A stretch of DNA of 64,000 nucleotides, from the NCBI GenBank assembly GCA_001414485.1, contig LLEY01000076.1:1-64000 (forward strand), in the 5' to 3' direction. This DNA comes from Calycina herbarum. Taxonomy: Eukaryota; Ascomycota; Leotiomycetes; Helotiales; Pezizellaceae. Below, in pieces: positions 35,151-45,499 of the stretch (the first letter of the stretch is position 1; the number at the start of each line of letters is the position of its first letter). Below the pieces are notes generated by a model. That model did no database searches, was not told where the DNA came from, and saw only the letters and a program-made list of their open reading frames with translations. Both the position numbers and the translations under genes were made by a program.

Positions 35151-36365
35151 ATGGCAGCTAATCCCCTCAGCACCGAGAGAATCCTCTCGCATATGGCAGA
35201 TGCCGTCCCTACACATACCAAGGGTGATACGGGATCCGACTTCAGCAGTTCATACGAAGCAATCGCGCTCTTTTCACACGCATGCATGATCGCAGTCGGA
35301 TTCAGATTAGTGGGATACAAGGAGGGCCAGAAAATAGGTATATTACATCTCTAAACTTGCTCGAAATACCATCTAACAACCTTCGCAGAAGCAGAATGCG
35401 AAAAACTAGCCCCTCGACTCTCCCCAGAATGGAATTCTTCATTCGGTTCACATTCCTTCGTATACGCACACTCGCAGTCACCGATGCAATACGTTCTCAA
35501 GGTCGACCGATTGGGAGGCAAGGCAGAAATTCGAGGAATCGGACTGGGTGACGAAAGAATCACTCGAACAGAAATAACTGCCAAAGACTACATCTCATCC
35601 GCGGCTCTCCCACTACGAATCACAATCACAGAGTCCGGCGAGGAGGATCGATCGAATTTGGAGGAGAAATTAAAGCAGATCTTCATATCTCCTTCACGAA
35701 TTCAAGATCTCGCAGATCTTTTCAAGACGCAGATCATTCAGAAATTGATCCCCGGACTCAACAAGGAAGGATATGAGGAAGCTTCCCGCGTTCACCAAGA
35801 ACGAGAAGGTCAAAGAGCCAATCCTCCTCCTGATCTTCTCGCCCAGCCTCTCCCCGAACCAGCACGCCCCAATCCATATGGAATACCCCATGGCCAAGAT
35901 TTACCACGTCCATACCCCCAGGGTGATTTCGCACCACCTAGATTTGACGACGAGCTTGACATGATTCGAGGACCAAGACAAGGATTTCCAGGAGGTCCAT
36001 CACCATTTGGCATCGGAGATAGAGACTTGAACCCTCCAGGACTCGGCCCACACGATCCCCTTAGACCAAGTTTTACTCCTGGAGGCGGCATGGGCATGGG
36101 TGGTGGAATGCATCCAACTTTCGATGACCCATTATTTGCTGGTAGAGGCGGAAATGGTATGTTTCCTGGGGGTGGAAATGCACCCCCAGGCGCGAGATAT
36201 GACCCTACAGGTCCTGGCGGGGCACCCAGAGGCTCTGGTCAAGGCAGAGATCCATTCGATAATTTCGTAGATTATCGTGGTCCAAACATGGGTGGACGTG
36301 GTGGTGGAGGTCCTGGATTTGGAGGCGATGGATTTGGGGGCTCTGATTTTGGTCCAATCATTTAG
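35151..36365 (+). CDS. PI31-like proteasome regulator
   Basis: Two exons (35151-35337 and 35389-36365) over a 51-nt intron give 387 residues. The N-terminal part (about 1-165; FSSSYEAIALFSHACMIAVG, AECEKLAPRLSPEWN, YVLKVDRLGGKAEIRGIGLG) matches the PI31 N-terminal (FP-like) fold. The rest is a disordered Pro/Gly-rich tail (GGGMGMGGGM, FAGRGGNGMFPGGG) ending GGDGFGGSDFGPII, as in PI31 proteins. PI31 binds the 20S proteasome core and F-box partners in animals and modulates assembly or activity. Localisation should be nuclear/cytosolic. The start ATG (CCATGG) is a good context. There is no operon-like relation to neighbours, although an F-box gene lies next to it on the same strand. Confidence 0.85.
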
Positions 36366-36836
36366 GGTTGAGAAGTTGATGTTGTACGATGAAGACGAAA
36401 CGTGGTATGATTACGATAATTTGATAACGGAAGGGAATACTATCATTGGGGGTGAAAAGTCGATTTGGTCTCGGCGTCAGTTAGGAATTATGATGATTTT
36501 ATGATGATTAGTTCTTCCAGGGAAACTGGAAGCAACCCCTCCTCTCCTTCTTAATAGCTAGCTAGTCTGTTCACTCACAAGAATATTTGCCTCCATTATT
36601 AGCCATGTCATATTCGAATTAAATATATCAAGCATGGAAATCCCTTTCGTAAGTTGCTATTTATGTGTGCGAGTATGTGGTGGTTTACTAGGAGCTGTTA
36701 GCATCGAGAATACGAGGCTAATCACCAATCGGAAGCCTTCGTGAGTCATAACGATAACCTCACTTCACAGTCGTTCATTCTACATAACACCCCACCGTCT
36801 CAACAACCAATCTGTAAAGATCTCAAATATACAAAT
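36366..36836. other. Intergenic; 3' end of PI31 gene and 5' flank of F-box gene
   Basis: AT-rich 3' region with AAATATATCAAG near 36621. An in-frame upstream ATG at 36741 would add 32 residues to the F-box protein but lacks conservation character, so 36837 is preferred. Confidence 0.5.
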
Positions 36837-38489
36837 ATGGCTTCTGCTTCACGGTCTCATATACCAATCGGCTTCACAGATCTCCCAGCAGAATTGCTGC
36901 AAGGGATACTGGAAGCGATCGTGTGTCAAAATAGTTTGTACGATGCCATGAATGCTCGTTTTGTTTGTAGTAAGTCGCTTTTCAAATCAAACGTAGGCTA
37001 TACTAACAAGAGATAGAATCATTCAATACTGGAATCTTTGCGGCAATATGTACCACCCGTGCTCTAGAAAATCTAAACTCAGGAGAGCGGGGTGTACTGT
37101 ACACAGTAACTCACTTCATAACCGAATATCTTTATGCACGCACCATAAATGATCAAGATTGCTCTCTCTATTATACCAAAATCATCAAATCAACCGTGGA
37201 TTCCATTCTTGAATTCGAAGGCCGCTCAGAGGACGAGCAACTTCGACAAGAATATATCCGGAAACTATGTCGTGCAACAGCCACCCGAAGTTACGGACCG
37301 CAATCCCAAACCATAGAAAGCATCTACAAATTCCTTAATCCGCAACATCCCTGGATATTAAAAAACTACGCCGGAATGTCCAGACACTCATTCCGAGAGC
37401 ACACCCCCTCAGAAAACGTCTTAGCAGCAGCCTCCTACCTCAACCTCGTCCCCCTAATCGAGAAACTCATCCAAGAGAAAACCCCAGAACAAAATACTTG
37501 CTTCGGGCGACCCCTCTCCAACGCCATCTTAAACAATTCTAAACAAAACACTCTTTCACTCCTGCAAACTGTCTCCCTACGCCACGCACCGAGATATACA
37601 CTCCCCCAAAATATCCACCTCTGCGAAAAAACTGCGTGAATACGCAATTTGTCTTACCGCATCAACAGGTAACACCTCGTTGCTACACATTTTACTCTCC
37701 CCCTCTTATTTTCACCAAGGCGGTGCTAGCTCCCTTGAATCCGCCCTCTGGTCCCCATACCGAGTCTGCATCGCAAAAGCCGCTTGGGGAGGCCATCTAG
37801 AAACCATAAAATCCATCCTCGATCTCCCAAAATTGCAAGAAACTTACGATACAGCGATGTATGCATACGAAGCTGATATTCCACGTCAAGCACCGTCTTG
37901 GAATCCATTTAAATACACGCCTAGCCCGAGTGAACCTCGATGTGCGTTGTATAACAGCATGATCAACAAGGACGCAGCGAAAGGTCATATTGACGTTGTG
38001 AGATTCGGGCTCGATGGCCTTGAAGGGTTACGAATTATCGAAAGAGGAACCCATTGTCGGGCACTTGAGAATGCTATAACCGGCGGACATTTGGAAATTG
38101 TAACACACCTTCTTGAACGAGGAGTATCACCTCAATCCTTCGCGAGGTATATAAATCCTCTCGGTACTGCTATAACGAAAGGACATCTTGAAATAGCGAA
38201 GTTGTTGATTCATTATGGGGCGAAAGTCAATCTTACTTCTGCGAGGTTGAAAGAACCGTTTGAGACGGCGGTGAAGGAGGGAAGGGTTGAGCTTGTGAGG
38301 TTGTTAATGAGGGGTGGGATTGTGGTTGATGAGAAATTGGGGAAACGGATGTTTTTTGTTGCGAAGAGGCTGGGGTGGGAGGAGATTGCGGGGGAGTTTG
38401 CGGGGGAGTTTGAGAGGTTTGGGGTTGGTGTTAATGGGGCGGTGAGGTGGGAGATGGTGGAGGGGAGGTTGAACCCTCTGTATGAATGA
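36837..38489 (+). pseudogene. F-box/ankyrin-repeat protein with a one-base frameshift
   Basis: Exon 1 (36837-36969) encodes MASASRSHIPIGFTDLPAEL and LQGILEAIV, an F-box helix that normally binds Skp1 in SCF ubiquitin ligases. A 47-nt intron (branch ACTAAC) joins it to exon 2 at 37017. The frame runs to IHLCEKTA-stop (37639), but the obvious continuation (KLREYAICLTASTGNTSLL onwards) is one base off, at an A6 run around 37625. Downstream, repeats such as AKGHIDVVRFGLDGLEGL, GGHLEIVTHLLERGVSPQ, KGHLEIAKLLIHYGAKVNL and EGRVELVRLLMRGGIVV are ankyrin units for substrate binding. Without the extra A the protein would be about 535 residues. It is either a recent lesion or a sequencing error; coding quality on both sides is good. 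Confidence 0.75.
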
Positions 38490-39104
38490 GATTTGAGGTG
38501 TCAATTTCTTTTTTCTTGTTGGTGTTTCTGTTCTTGCAAACAAGAGAGAAAGGCGATAGGGGTTTGATGAATATGGAGTTCGCATACGAGGTCAAGTTCT
38601 AAGATAAGAGAAACATTGCGCACTTGTGGAGCACCCCTCTCGCCCAACCCCACAAAAGACTGGTCAATAAGCCAGCCTTGCTATTCAGTTGTTAGTCAGC
38701 TCTCGGTTTCTAGCTTATTGACTTGCCTGGAAAGCCTATAAACTTTTGTTCCCCATACTGATTTACTGACCAGTCTACTTCCCCTTTTCTAAGCGAAATG
38801 GAATTTTATGATATATCATCTAGCATTGTCACACACGATATTCTTAGAAACACCACTCTAACAGTTTACGCTGAAACATTCTTCGAGAAAGGATTTCGCC
38901 GGTAATTCCACTACAATACACCCTCTTTGATATCCCTTCACAAAGACGTGCGAACACCCACCCGCATAAAATTATAAAACTTTATATAGTATATACTACT
39001 GTAGTATATAGTAAAAAGAAATCTTTTAAAACATACAAAATTGTCTGCGATTAGGTGCAGCACCCATCTGCCCACCTGCAGAGTACATATCAAATGAAAC
39101 ATCG
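38490..39104. other. Convergent intergenic region
   Basis: It lies between the ends of the F-box/ankyrin gene (plus) and the kinase gene (minus). An inverted TATAGTATATACTACTGTAGTATATAGT palindrome near 38985-39012 could act as a hairpin. No gene. Confidence 0.5.
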
Positions 39105-40881
39105 TTAGTATGAGAGGGTCTGTTTGGTAGGAACATAGTACTGCCTGGATTGATGTGTTGTTGATTTTCTGTCTTCGACATTTGGCCCATATCCAGAAGC
39201 CCTTCGTTCAGTTTCCCAACTTTCCGAAGCTGCCTTGAGGTCTGCAATCATAGCAGAAGTTAAATTTTTGTGCGCCTTAATGAAGTAACCAGTTAGTATT
39301 TGCCGAGTTTGTGGGTTCTCGTAGCTTCCAGGCCGTACAAGGGCGTCGTATCCGAGATATCGAGTTATATCTGCCCTAATAACTTCGTGATCAATACCAT
39401 CCCCTGACACAAAATATTCGTTTGTCCTTGACCTGGGCTTGTTCCGCTCGTCCTTTCTACGCCGGCGGCGAAAGGTGTGTCTGTAATGATTGTCTTCTGT
39501 AAATACTTCAGAATTCGACTTGTGCGGAGACTGTTGGAAACCATCATCCTTTCTTTCTTGGGTCTCCCACGATTCGACGATACTCCTAGTTTCTGGACGG
39601 AGTGCCTTGGGCTGTTTGAAATTCTCCCTCTCCCTCAAAATCATCGTTTCAGCTACAGACATTGTGTCTGAATTGGCTTTTGCAAAACTCTCATTATTTT
39701 GAGGAACCCGTTGAGTCATCGTACTCCACGAACCAGAGGGTTGTCCATCCACGTAGGTGTGGTTGGGCGTTGGCTGACCTGAACTGAAATTTGAGGTGAG
39801 TTTCGTAAGGTCTGGTAAACTTGCAGAAAGCTCTGAAACGGCAGCCAGCAGCCAAGAACTATCATTTGCTTCATACACAGATAATCTTTCTTCGGGATTT
39901 GGCTGCATCAGTTGACGAATGAACGCAACACAATTCTCACTTGCACCAACCATCTCCAAGAGTGTGCTGGGGAAGACAGACACCCCCCTTGAGTTCCAAT
40001 GGGTTGTTGAAAGTTGACCGGAGTGTCAGAACATGGAAAATCATTTCCCCCAAACACCACATGTCGGCAGGAAAAGGATCCACATTTCGAGGTTCTCCTG
40101 ATATTCCCGAATAGAGCTCTGGTGGAGTGAACCCTGGGGTTCCCCTTACTGTTGTTGATGCCCTTTCCCCTCCAATTCGTTTGCTCAGACCGAGGTCGCA
40201 AATCTTAACATGCCATTCGTCCGAAGGTTTGCTTTTGATGAGAATGTTCTGCGCGCGTGTTAGACTTTACTCAAAGCCCGTTCTTTGGCAAAAACCTTAC
40301 CGCTGGCTTCAAGTCTCGATGTGCAAATTTGTTCTCGTGCATGAACTGCAAACCTTGGAGGACTTGCCATCCAATCTCCTGAGCTTGATCCTTTGGCAAT
40401 CTTCCATGCTCGGCCAAGTACTTCTTCAAATCTCCGTGTTCACAATATTCCATCGCGATAAATAAGTGTTCGGCGTTCTGATACCAACCGTGCGATTTGA
40501 CGAAGTATTGTACAAACTGTATTATCAGTTTTTCAAATTGGTAAACTTGAGCCAAGGACTGCTAACCTTCTCCTGTGAAAATTTTGCCAGCGCCTCCAGC
40601 TCACGAACGTAATCCATCCCTCTACTCCCTTGGACTTTCAACTCTTTTACTGCTCGGAGCTCAGAGTCTCCTTGACTGCTCCCATTATTTCTTTCCAGCC
40701 AGACAATTCCATAACCTCCATGGCCAAGTTTTTTTTCGCGTATCCATATGTCTTGTCGTATGGTTCGTCGACCGGACGACTTTGTGTGAATTGTCGCGAC
40801 GGGTATGTGTGGGTTCGGGAGGAAGCTCGCCTCAAGCTCTGAATCTCGTACCAACTCAGGGAGCATCGCGCGAGGTCTCAT
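39105..40881 (-). pseudogene. Ser/Thr protein kinase with a frameshift in the C-lobe
   Basis: Exons 40881-40567, 40516-40301 and 40248 onward join in frame over 50- and 52-nt introns. Kinase motifs are the Gly loop LGHGGYGIVW, Lys in LRAVKELK, FIAMEYCEHGDLKKYL (hinge), HRDLKPANIL (catalytic), KICDLGLSK (DLG in place of DFG), GTPGFTPPELYSG (activation segment end) and DMWCLGEMIFHVLTL. After NNPLELKG the frame is lost at a G6 run (C6 on plus, about 39983-39990). The continuation SVFPSTLLEMVGASENCVAF onward lies in the next frame and runs 290 codons, with the C-lobe end and a long Ser/Arg-rich tail. All catalytic residues are intact, so a one-base error or recent mutation is likely. The start is 349 bp from that of the divergent pseudokinase. 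Confidence 0.75.
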
Positions 40882-41230
40882 ACCGTCTCGATTTCAACTA
40901 CATCGGTATCGCTTCATATGTCCGTTCAGTGCCCAGCGACAACACGCAATGCATTCGTCATTCGGACTGCTGCATCAAGACTTTGGGATGGATGTAATTG
41001 AAAAGAAGAGGTTCTTTGGGGAAACAAGGCTCCCCAATCTCGGGGGGTTCTGGAGCTGCATCTTATCTCACGTGCGACACCACATCGGATTGGCCACACC
41101 TTATGCAATGCTACCGGGCTGTGTGAGCGTAGTGGTGGCTGAGCTGGGCTCTCTGTGACTACTGTTAAAATGCCTGTGGAAGATAAAACTCTAAAATGTT
41201 CCTCTCTCCAAAAGTCGCAGCATACCAGAA
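40882..41230. promoter_or_regulatory. Shared divergent promoter, kinase / pseudokinase
   Basis: Only 349 bp separate the start codons of the two diverging genes, so they probably share cis elements and may be co-expressed. No consensus binding site stands out beyond AGGTTCTTTGGGGAAAC and two TCTCA-rich spots; open frames across it are chance. Confidence 0.5.
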
Positions 41231-42878
41231 ATGTCTGCCGAGCTTGCGCTCGCAAGTGTTGGGGTGGTGGACTTGTGCCTCAAGTAAGAAGTTATTCGGC
41301 TCTCCTTTCCCTTCTAGGCTGACATGACCAGGTATGGAAACGAGCTGAGAAAAATATGTAAAGCCCTGAGAGGTGCAGAAACAGAAATAGAAGAAAGAAC
41401 TTTAAGATTAGAAAATGGTTGGCACCGATGTACCACCCAACTTGAATGTCTAAAGCAAATTCGTCAAGTCATGGACGAGGACCACAAAGTACTTTACGAA
41501 CGAACGCTGCGTATGCTAATTGGAAAACTTGAGATCGCAACGTCAATTCTCAAAGGACTTGTGAAGGTTCACGGGGGAAGCAAAGACGACGAAGACGATG
41601 TCATATTTACACCAAGATCGCTGAAATACGCTTTCAAGAAAGACAGTCTTGACGAGGCCATAGACGCTCTTGAGGTTTCTCCTCTTAAACATGAGTAGTA
41701 GCCGAGTCGACAAAATGCTAGCGAACGAGAAATCGGAACTTGCGGCTTGCATACCATCGACTTCTCTTATACGGAACAATTCAGTGGAGAGAAACTTGTC
41801 GACCAGTCTCTCTTCGAAACTCTCTCTGCCCTCTACTGACCTCGCCAAAATGGAAATCTTCAAGATTCGGTTCTCCAACTCCAACATCGCGAAAACCGAC
41901 AGATCCAGCATAGGTACCACGTACATCTTAGACAACCTCGGTTTTGTTGATTACAATGACTACACAATTACCAAACTCAATATCAGAGATTTAGCTAAGC
42001 GATTACAGCATGTTGAACCTCAAACATTCGGCCTATTAAGCTGCAAAGGTTTCGTCGAAGAGAGCCCCGACCCTGGGGGTGGTATCACAGAAGCTTCATT
42101 TAGAATGGTGTTTCGAACTCCGCCAAATTTGTCCCATCCCAAAAGTCTTTTAATCAACATGGGAAAGCCAAGTTCTTTTTCTCAAAGATTTTCAATCGCC
42201 CGAGGATTGGCGAGATCCGTTACTTATGTGCATGTTTTCGGGCTCGTTCACAAGCACATCCGCCCCGAAAACATTCTCTTATTCGAAAACAAAGATAGGG
42301 AAGAACTATCAATATTCTTACTTGGCTTCGAGGGATTCCGAAGAGAGGAAGGACGCACGAAACGACTAGGCGACGAAACCATCGAGAAGAATTTGTATCG
42401 CCACCCATCCCGACAAGGCACTTCCCCGGAGAACGATTTCATCATGCAGCACGACATATATAACCTCGGTGTTTGTCTTCTCGAAATTGGTCTATGGGAG
42501 AGCTTTGTCCACTATGATTCCAACGATGAGAACGCAACATTATCAAACCTCTTCGAATTTCCACCGAGAATTTCGAAAGAAGAGACTATGCAATTTCTAT
42601 TGACATCCTCAAAAGACTATTTCCTCCAGCTAGCTCGAGTTTCACTTCGTGAATACATGGGAACAAAGTACTCGGAGGTCGTGGAAACTTGCCTAACTTG
42701 TTTGGACCCAGGGAACAGTAACTTTGGTGATCCCAGGGAATTTGAGGACGAGGATGGGATACGAGTTGGGGTACGATATATTGAAAGGTAAGAATCAGTC
42801 AGATAACATACAATGAGACTGTCGCTGACCATCAACAGATACTTTCTCGTCTTAACATTCTTTCTGTGTGATAGGTGA
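41231..42878 (+). pseudogene. Pseudokinase with helical (HeLo-like) N-terminus, frame-broken
   Basis: Exon 1 (41231-41283, MSAELALASVGVVDLCLK) splices over 48 nt to 41332 (YGNELRKICKALRGAETEIE). The N-terminal ~140 residues are Leu/Lys/Glu-rich helices in the style of HeLo-type domains of fungal cell-death proteins. At 41668-41700 the frame breaks: IDALEV runs to a stop, while FLLLNMSSSRVDKMLANE continues in the next frame. The kinase-like part has VTYVHVFGLVHKHIRPENIL (HKH instead of HRD) and FLLGFEGFRRE (GFEG instead of DFG), so it lacks the catalytic Asp residues. NLGVCLLEIGLWESF is the helix F region. A last intron (42788-42838) is likely; the exact C-terminus is uncertain. Family role (scaffold or sensor) is inferred. 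Confidence 0.6.
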
Positions 42879-43684
42879 TGGAGTTTTGGGTCTCGCTTAG
42901 AAAGGGGGGGAGTAGCCTGTCTTTATCGTTCAGCTGTTATTCTTTCTATTCTATTTTACTAGACTGGATGTAGCAAGCCACAACAGTAGCCCTAGATTGA
43001 ACTCTTGCTTTAAACACATGCCAAATCTAAAAGCCGAAAAGAGAAAGCCTAAAGCTTCCTCGCCACTAACCACGGTTCAAAATTTCCGTCTTAAATCACA
43101 AATGGCATCCCTTCCTAATCAAATCCGAGGTTTGGTACGGGAATAGTAATAAAATCCCCATTGGTTTCTCTGTCTGTCCTAGGAGAGGGAATGAGCGGGA
43201 GATGAGAGTTTGTCGAATGTTTATTGCAACTATTGAGCGAGCTGAGAGACGTGACAGCTACAGTAGCATGACTTCTTAATTTCTATCCGTTCTCAAAACT
43301 GTGACCAATTCAAATTGATACTGAACGAATTTACTTTCTCCAATCCCCTAAATTCACAAGTACCCAAAAATCAATTTCAAATCGGCTTTTTCGCCCAATA
43401 ATGAATAGCTTACTATCATAAACAAAATGAATTTACCAAACTTTAGGTAGCATACGAATTATTACTACGCAATAATTTCGGGGTCATTATAAATTACCTC
43501 CACTCATAGTTTCCATTGAAGTGATACACCCCCTCCCTTACTGACTACCTTGTCATTTACCATGATAGTGACAAAAGACACCACCTCCCACCAGTTCTCA
43601 GACCCATACGGTACCACTTCCACTGAGCCACAGGACACATCATGCCATAAGCTCAAGAACTTCCGTAGCAGCCCGCGCATTCCC
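42879..43684. other. Intergenic; includes decayed 3' part of BTB paralogue 4
   Basis: 42879-43500 shows no gene. 43504-43684, minus strand, has open frames that may be the decayed tail of the BTB gene, but the frame does not continue from it cleanly. Confidence 0.4.
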
Positions 43685-44773
43685 CTACAACATCTTCTTA
43701 AAATGACTCGGACTCCCATCCCGATTCTGCTTCATAAGCTCCCGATAATGCAAAACCACAGTCTCCATAACAACATCCTTCAACTGTCGATTATCCTGGT
43801 CCACCATTCTGTCATCATAAAGTACAGACACACAATCCGAGAACGAAGGATGGTTCCAGTGGGTCTGGACAAGGCCTCGGAATTTTTTGACGGCATACTC
43901 TTTGAGAGAAGGATTCTCCGATTCGCCGGCGAGAAGATACATGTATGTATTTGTCACGAGTGGTCCATCGAATTATTTGGGTCGAGAGGCTCATATCTGC
44001 CATCATCGTACTCATGGGTGTAAATGAAGATGAACATGCGCTCCATCATGTCAGGTTTAACTTCTTCGATGCGAATATGTCGGGGTACAGTACTAGACAA
44101 CTTATAACCGACACTTTCCAAAACCCCACCAAAAACAGCTGTTTTACCCACTCTGCGAACACATATCTTTACTCTTACGCTCTATAGATTTTTCTAAGAT
44201 CAAGAATTCAGTTTAAGAAGTAGTCTATCTATCTTTTGATTTAATGCGCAATGCTAGTAAGCTGTGCTGCTTATATAATCTTTATGCGTGCGGGGTGTTG
44301 CGTTTTTCTCGGTGTTTTCGCTTACTTTTTGGTGTAAAACGTGCACTTTGCTACTTTGCCATACTTAACTACATAATAACTTTTTACGTATAGATCTACT
44401 AGGTAATTCGAGTAGATAGAATTATAGTTAACTCTCGAATTAGTTAACCCCTCAAAGGAATTATATTATAAATAAGCAGACGGCATAAATATTTTAAGGT
44501 GTTTACCCCGCGTTTAGGTGCAAAAGTGGCATGTGTCGGTTATAAGTTGACCCTGACTGTACTTGTTGCTGTTTCAGATGTTAGTTTTCTTTTCAATAAA
44601 CAACTCATAATATTCCGGAACCACTACTTACAGTGCGGAGACTCTCCTCCCACGCAGCTTTCAAGGAAGCTGATTTAGGGCACACGATATTGCTGTGGAC
44701 TCGGAAAACCTTGTTTCCACAACTGACCGTCATGTCCCAAGTGGATCCATATTCGTATAGACTGTCGAACTGT
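43685..44773 (-). pseudogene. BTB/POZ-domain protein split by a MITE (paralogue 4)
   Basis: The exon near 44773-44632 encodes YEYGSTWDMTVSCGNKVFRV and HSNIVCPKSASLKAAWEESL, a canonical BTB core. A 63-nt intron (44569-44631, GTAAGT, ACTAAC, CAG) follows. The next exon begins CAACAAG at 44568 and is cut by the MITE 44088-44559. Deleting the MITE and one TA restores frame into VPRHIRIEEVKPDMMERMF and IFIYTHEYDDGRYEPLDP, then LKEYAVKKFRGLVQTHW and ETVVLHYRELMKQN. This is the BTB-plus-helical type with the FIYTHEYD motif, a different subfamily from the three at 10-20 kb. The true start was not found; a TGA lies just upstream of the first block, so an earlier exon or start loss is possible. Confidence 0.7.
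44088..44559. mobile_element. Clean 472-bp MITE (uninterrupted copy)
   Basis: Ends CAGTACTAGACAACTTATAA and the complement of CAGTCAGGGTCAACTTATAA (first four and last fifteen bases shared) are flanked by TA (44086-44087, 44560-44561). Length is identical to that of the copy at 2318-4685 after removing its nested insert. It contains no open frame of note. Far fewer transitions than the other copy indicate a younger or less RIP-exposed insertion. It sits in an exon of the BTB gene. Confidence 0.9.
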
Positions 44774-45499
44774 CAGAAATTGCCCCTGTGTTGTAGTCTC
44801 GTAGAAAACATAAAATATTTTGAACTCGAGGAGTGGGATGGACTTACTTCATGTGGGGGCCGTTGTAAGGGCCACAAAGGACACTGGCATACATTATCAT
44901 GATTGATGCTTTTGTTGAAAAGGTTTGTGAAGACGTTTAGGTTGTTGTTGTTGAAAAACGACGTCTGCGGTAGAGGGTTTCGCAAGTGTTTTGCAAAAGT
45001 TGAGAATAAATGGAGGTTGAGCTTCAAGGGATATCTGAGGAAGTTCTTGATGATTGTATGTAAAAGTCCAAGAAGGATGTAGGTCAGACAGAGCACAGTA
45101 TTTAAGAACCACTTGGCCCACCTACTAGGCTAGCGTCATCCCCTTGAACACTGCAGATACCCAGGATAGCCTAACCATATCAAAAGTGAATCCTTTTAAG
45201 ACCATCCTTCAGAGCTGCGTTCACGCAATGAAGGAATCTCCAAATGTTTTGTGAGTATGTGTTTGGAAGACCTATAAGCAAAAAACTAGCGTTAACACTG
45301 CAGCTAGATACCTAGAAAAACCTCATCATATCAAAAGTGAATCTTTTTAGGTCTATACTTTATCGAGGTGTCATGGAAATAAAAGACTTAGTGGTAGTTA
45401 CCTACCTTCCTGTTATTGACGAAGGCACATATAAACATTTTTTGGCAGACATTATAAATAAAACAAGATTAACAATTAAAAGGAGAACAAAAAACTTGT
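44774..45499. other. Intergenic with a 147-bp duplication
   Basis: 5' flank of BTB paralogue 4. A direct duplication starts at about 45130 (see the separate entry). No gene. Confidence 0.45.
45130..45350. repeat. Direct repeat, period 147 bp
   Basis: CTAGCG followed by AACACTGCAG, then a CATATCAAAAGTGAATCYTTTTA block, occurs at about 45131-45201 and again at about 45287-45350. The spacing of AACACTGCAG is 147 bp (45147 and 45294). Imperfect copies; function unknown. Confidence 0.7.
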
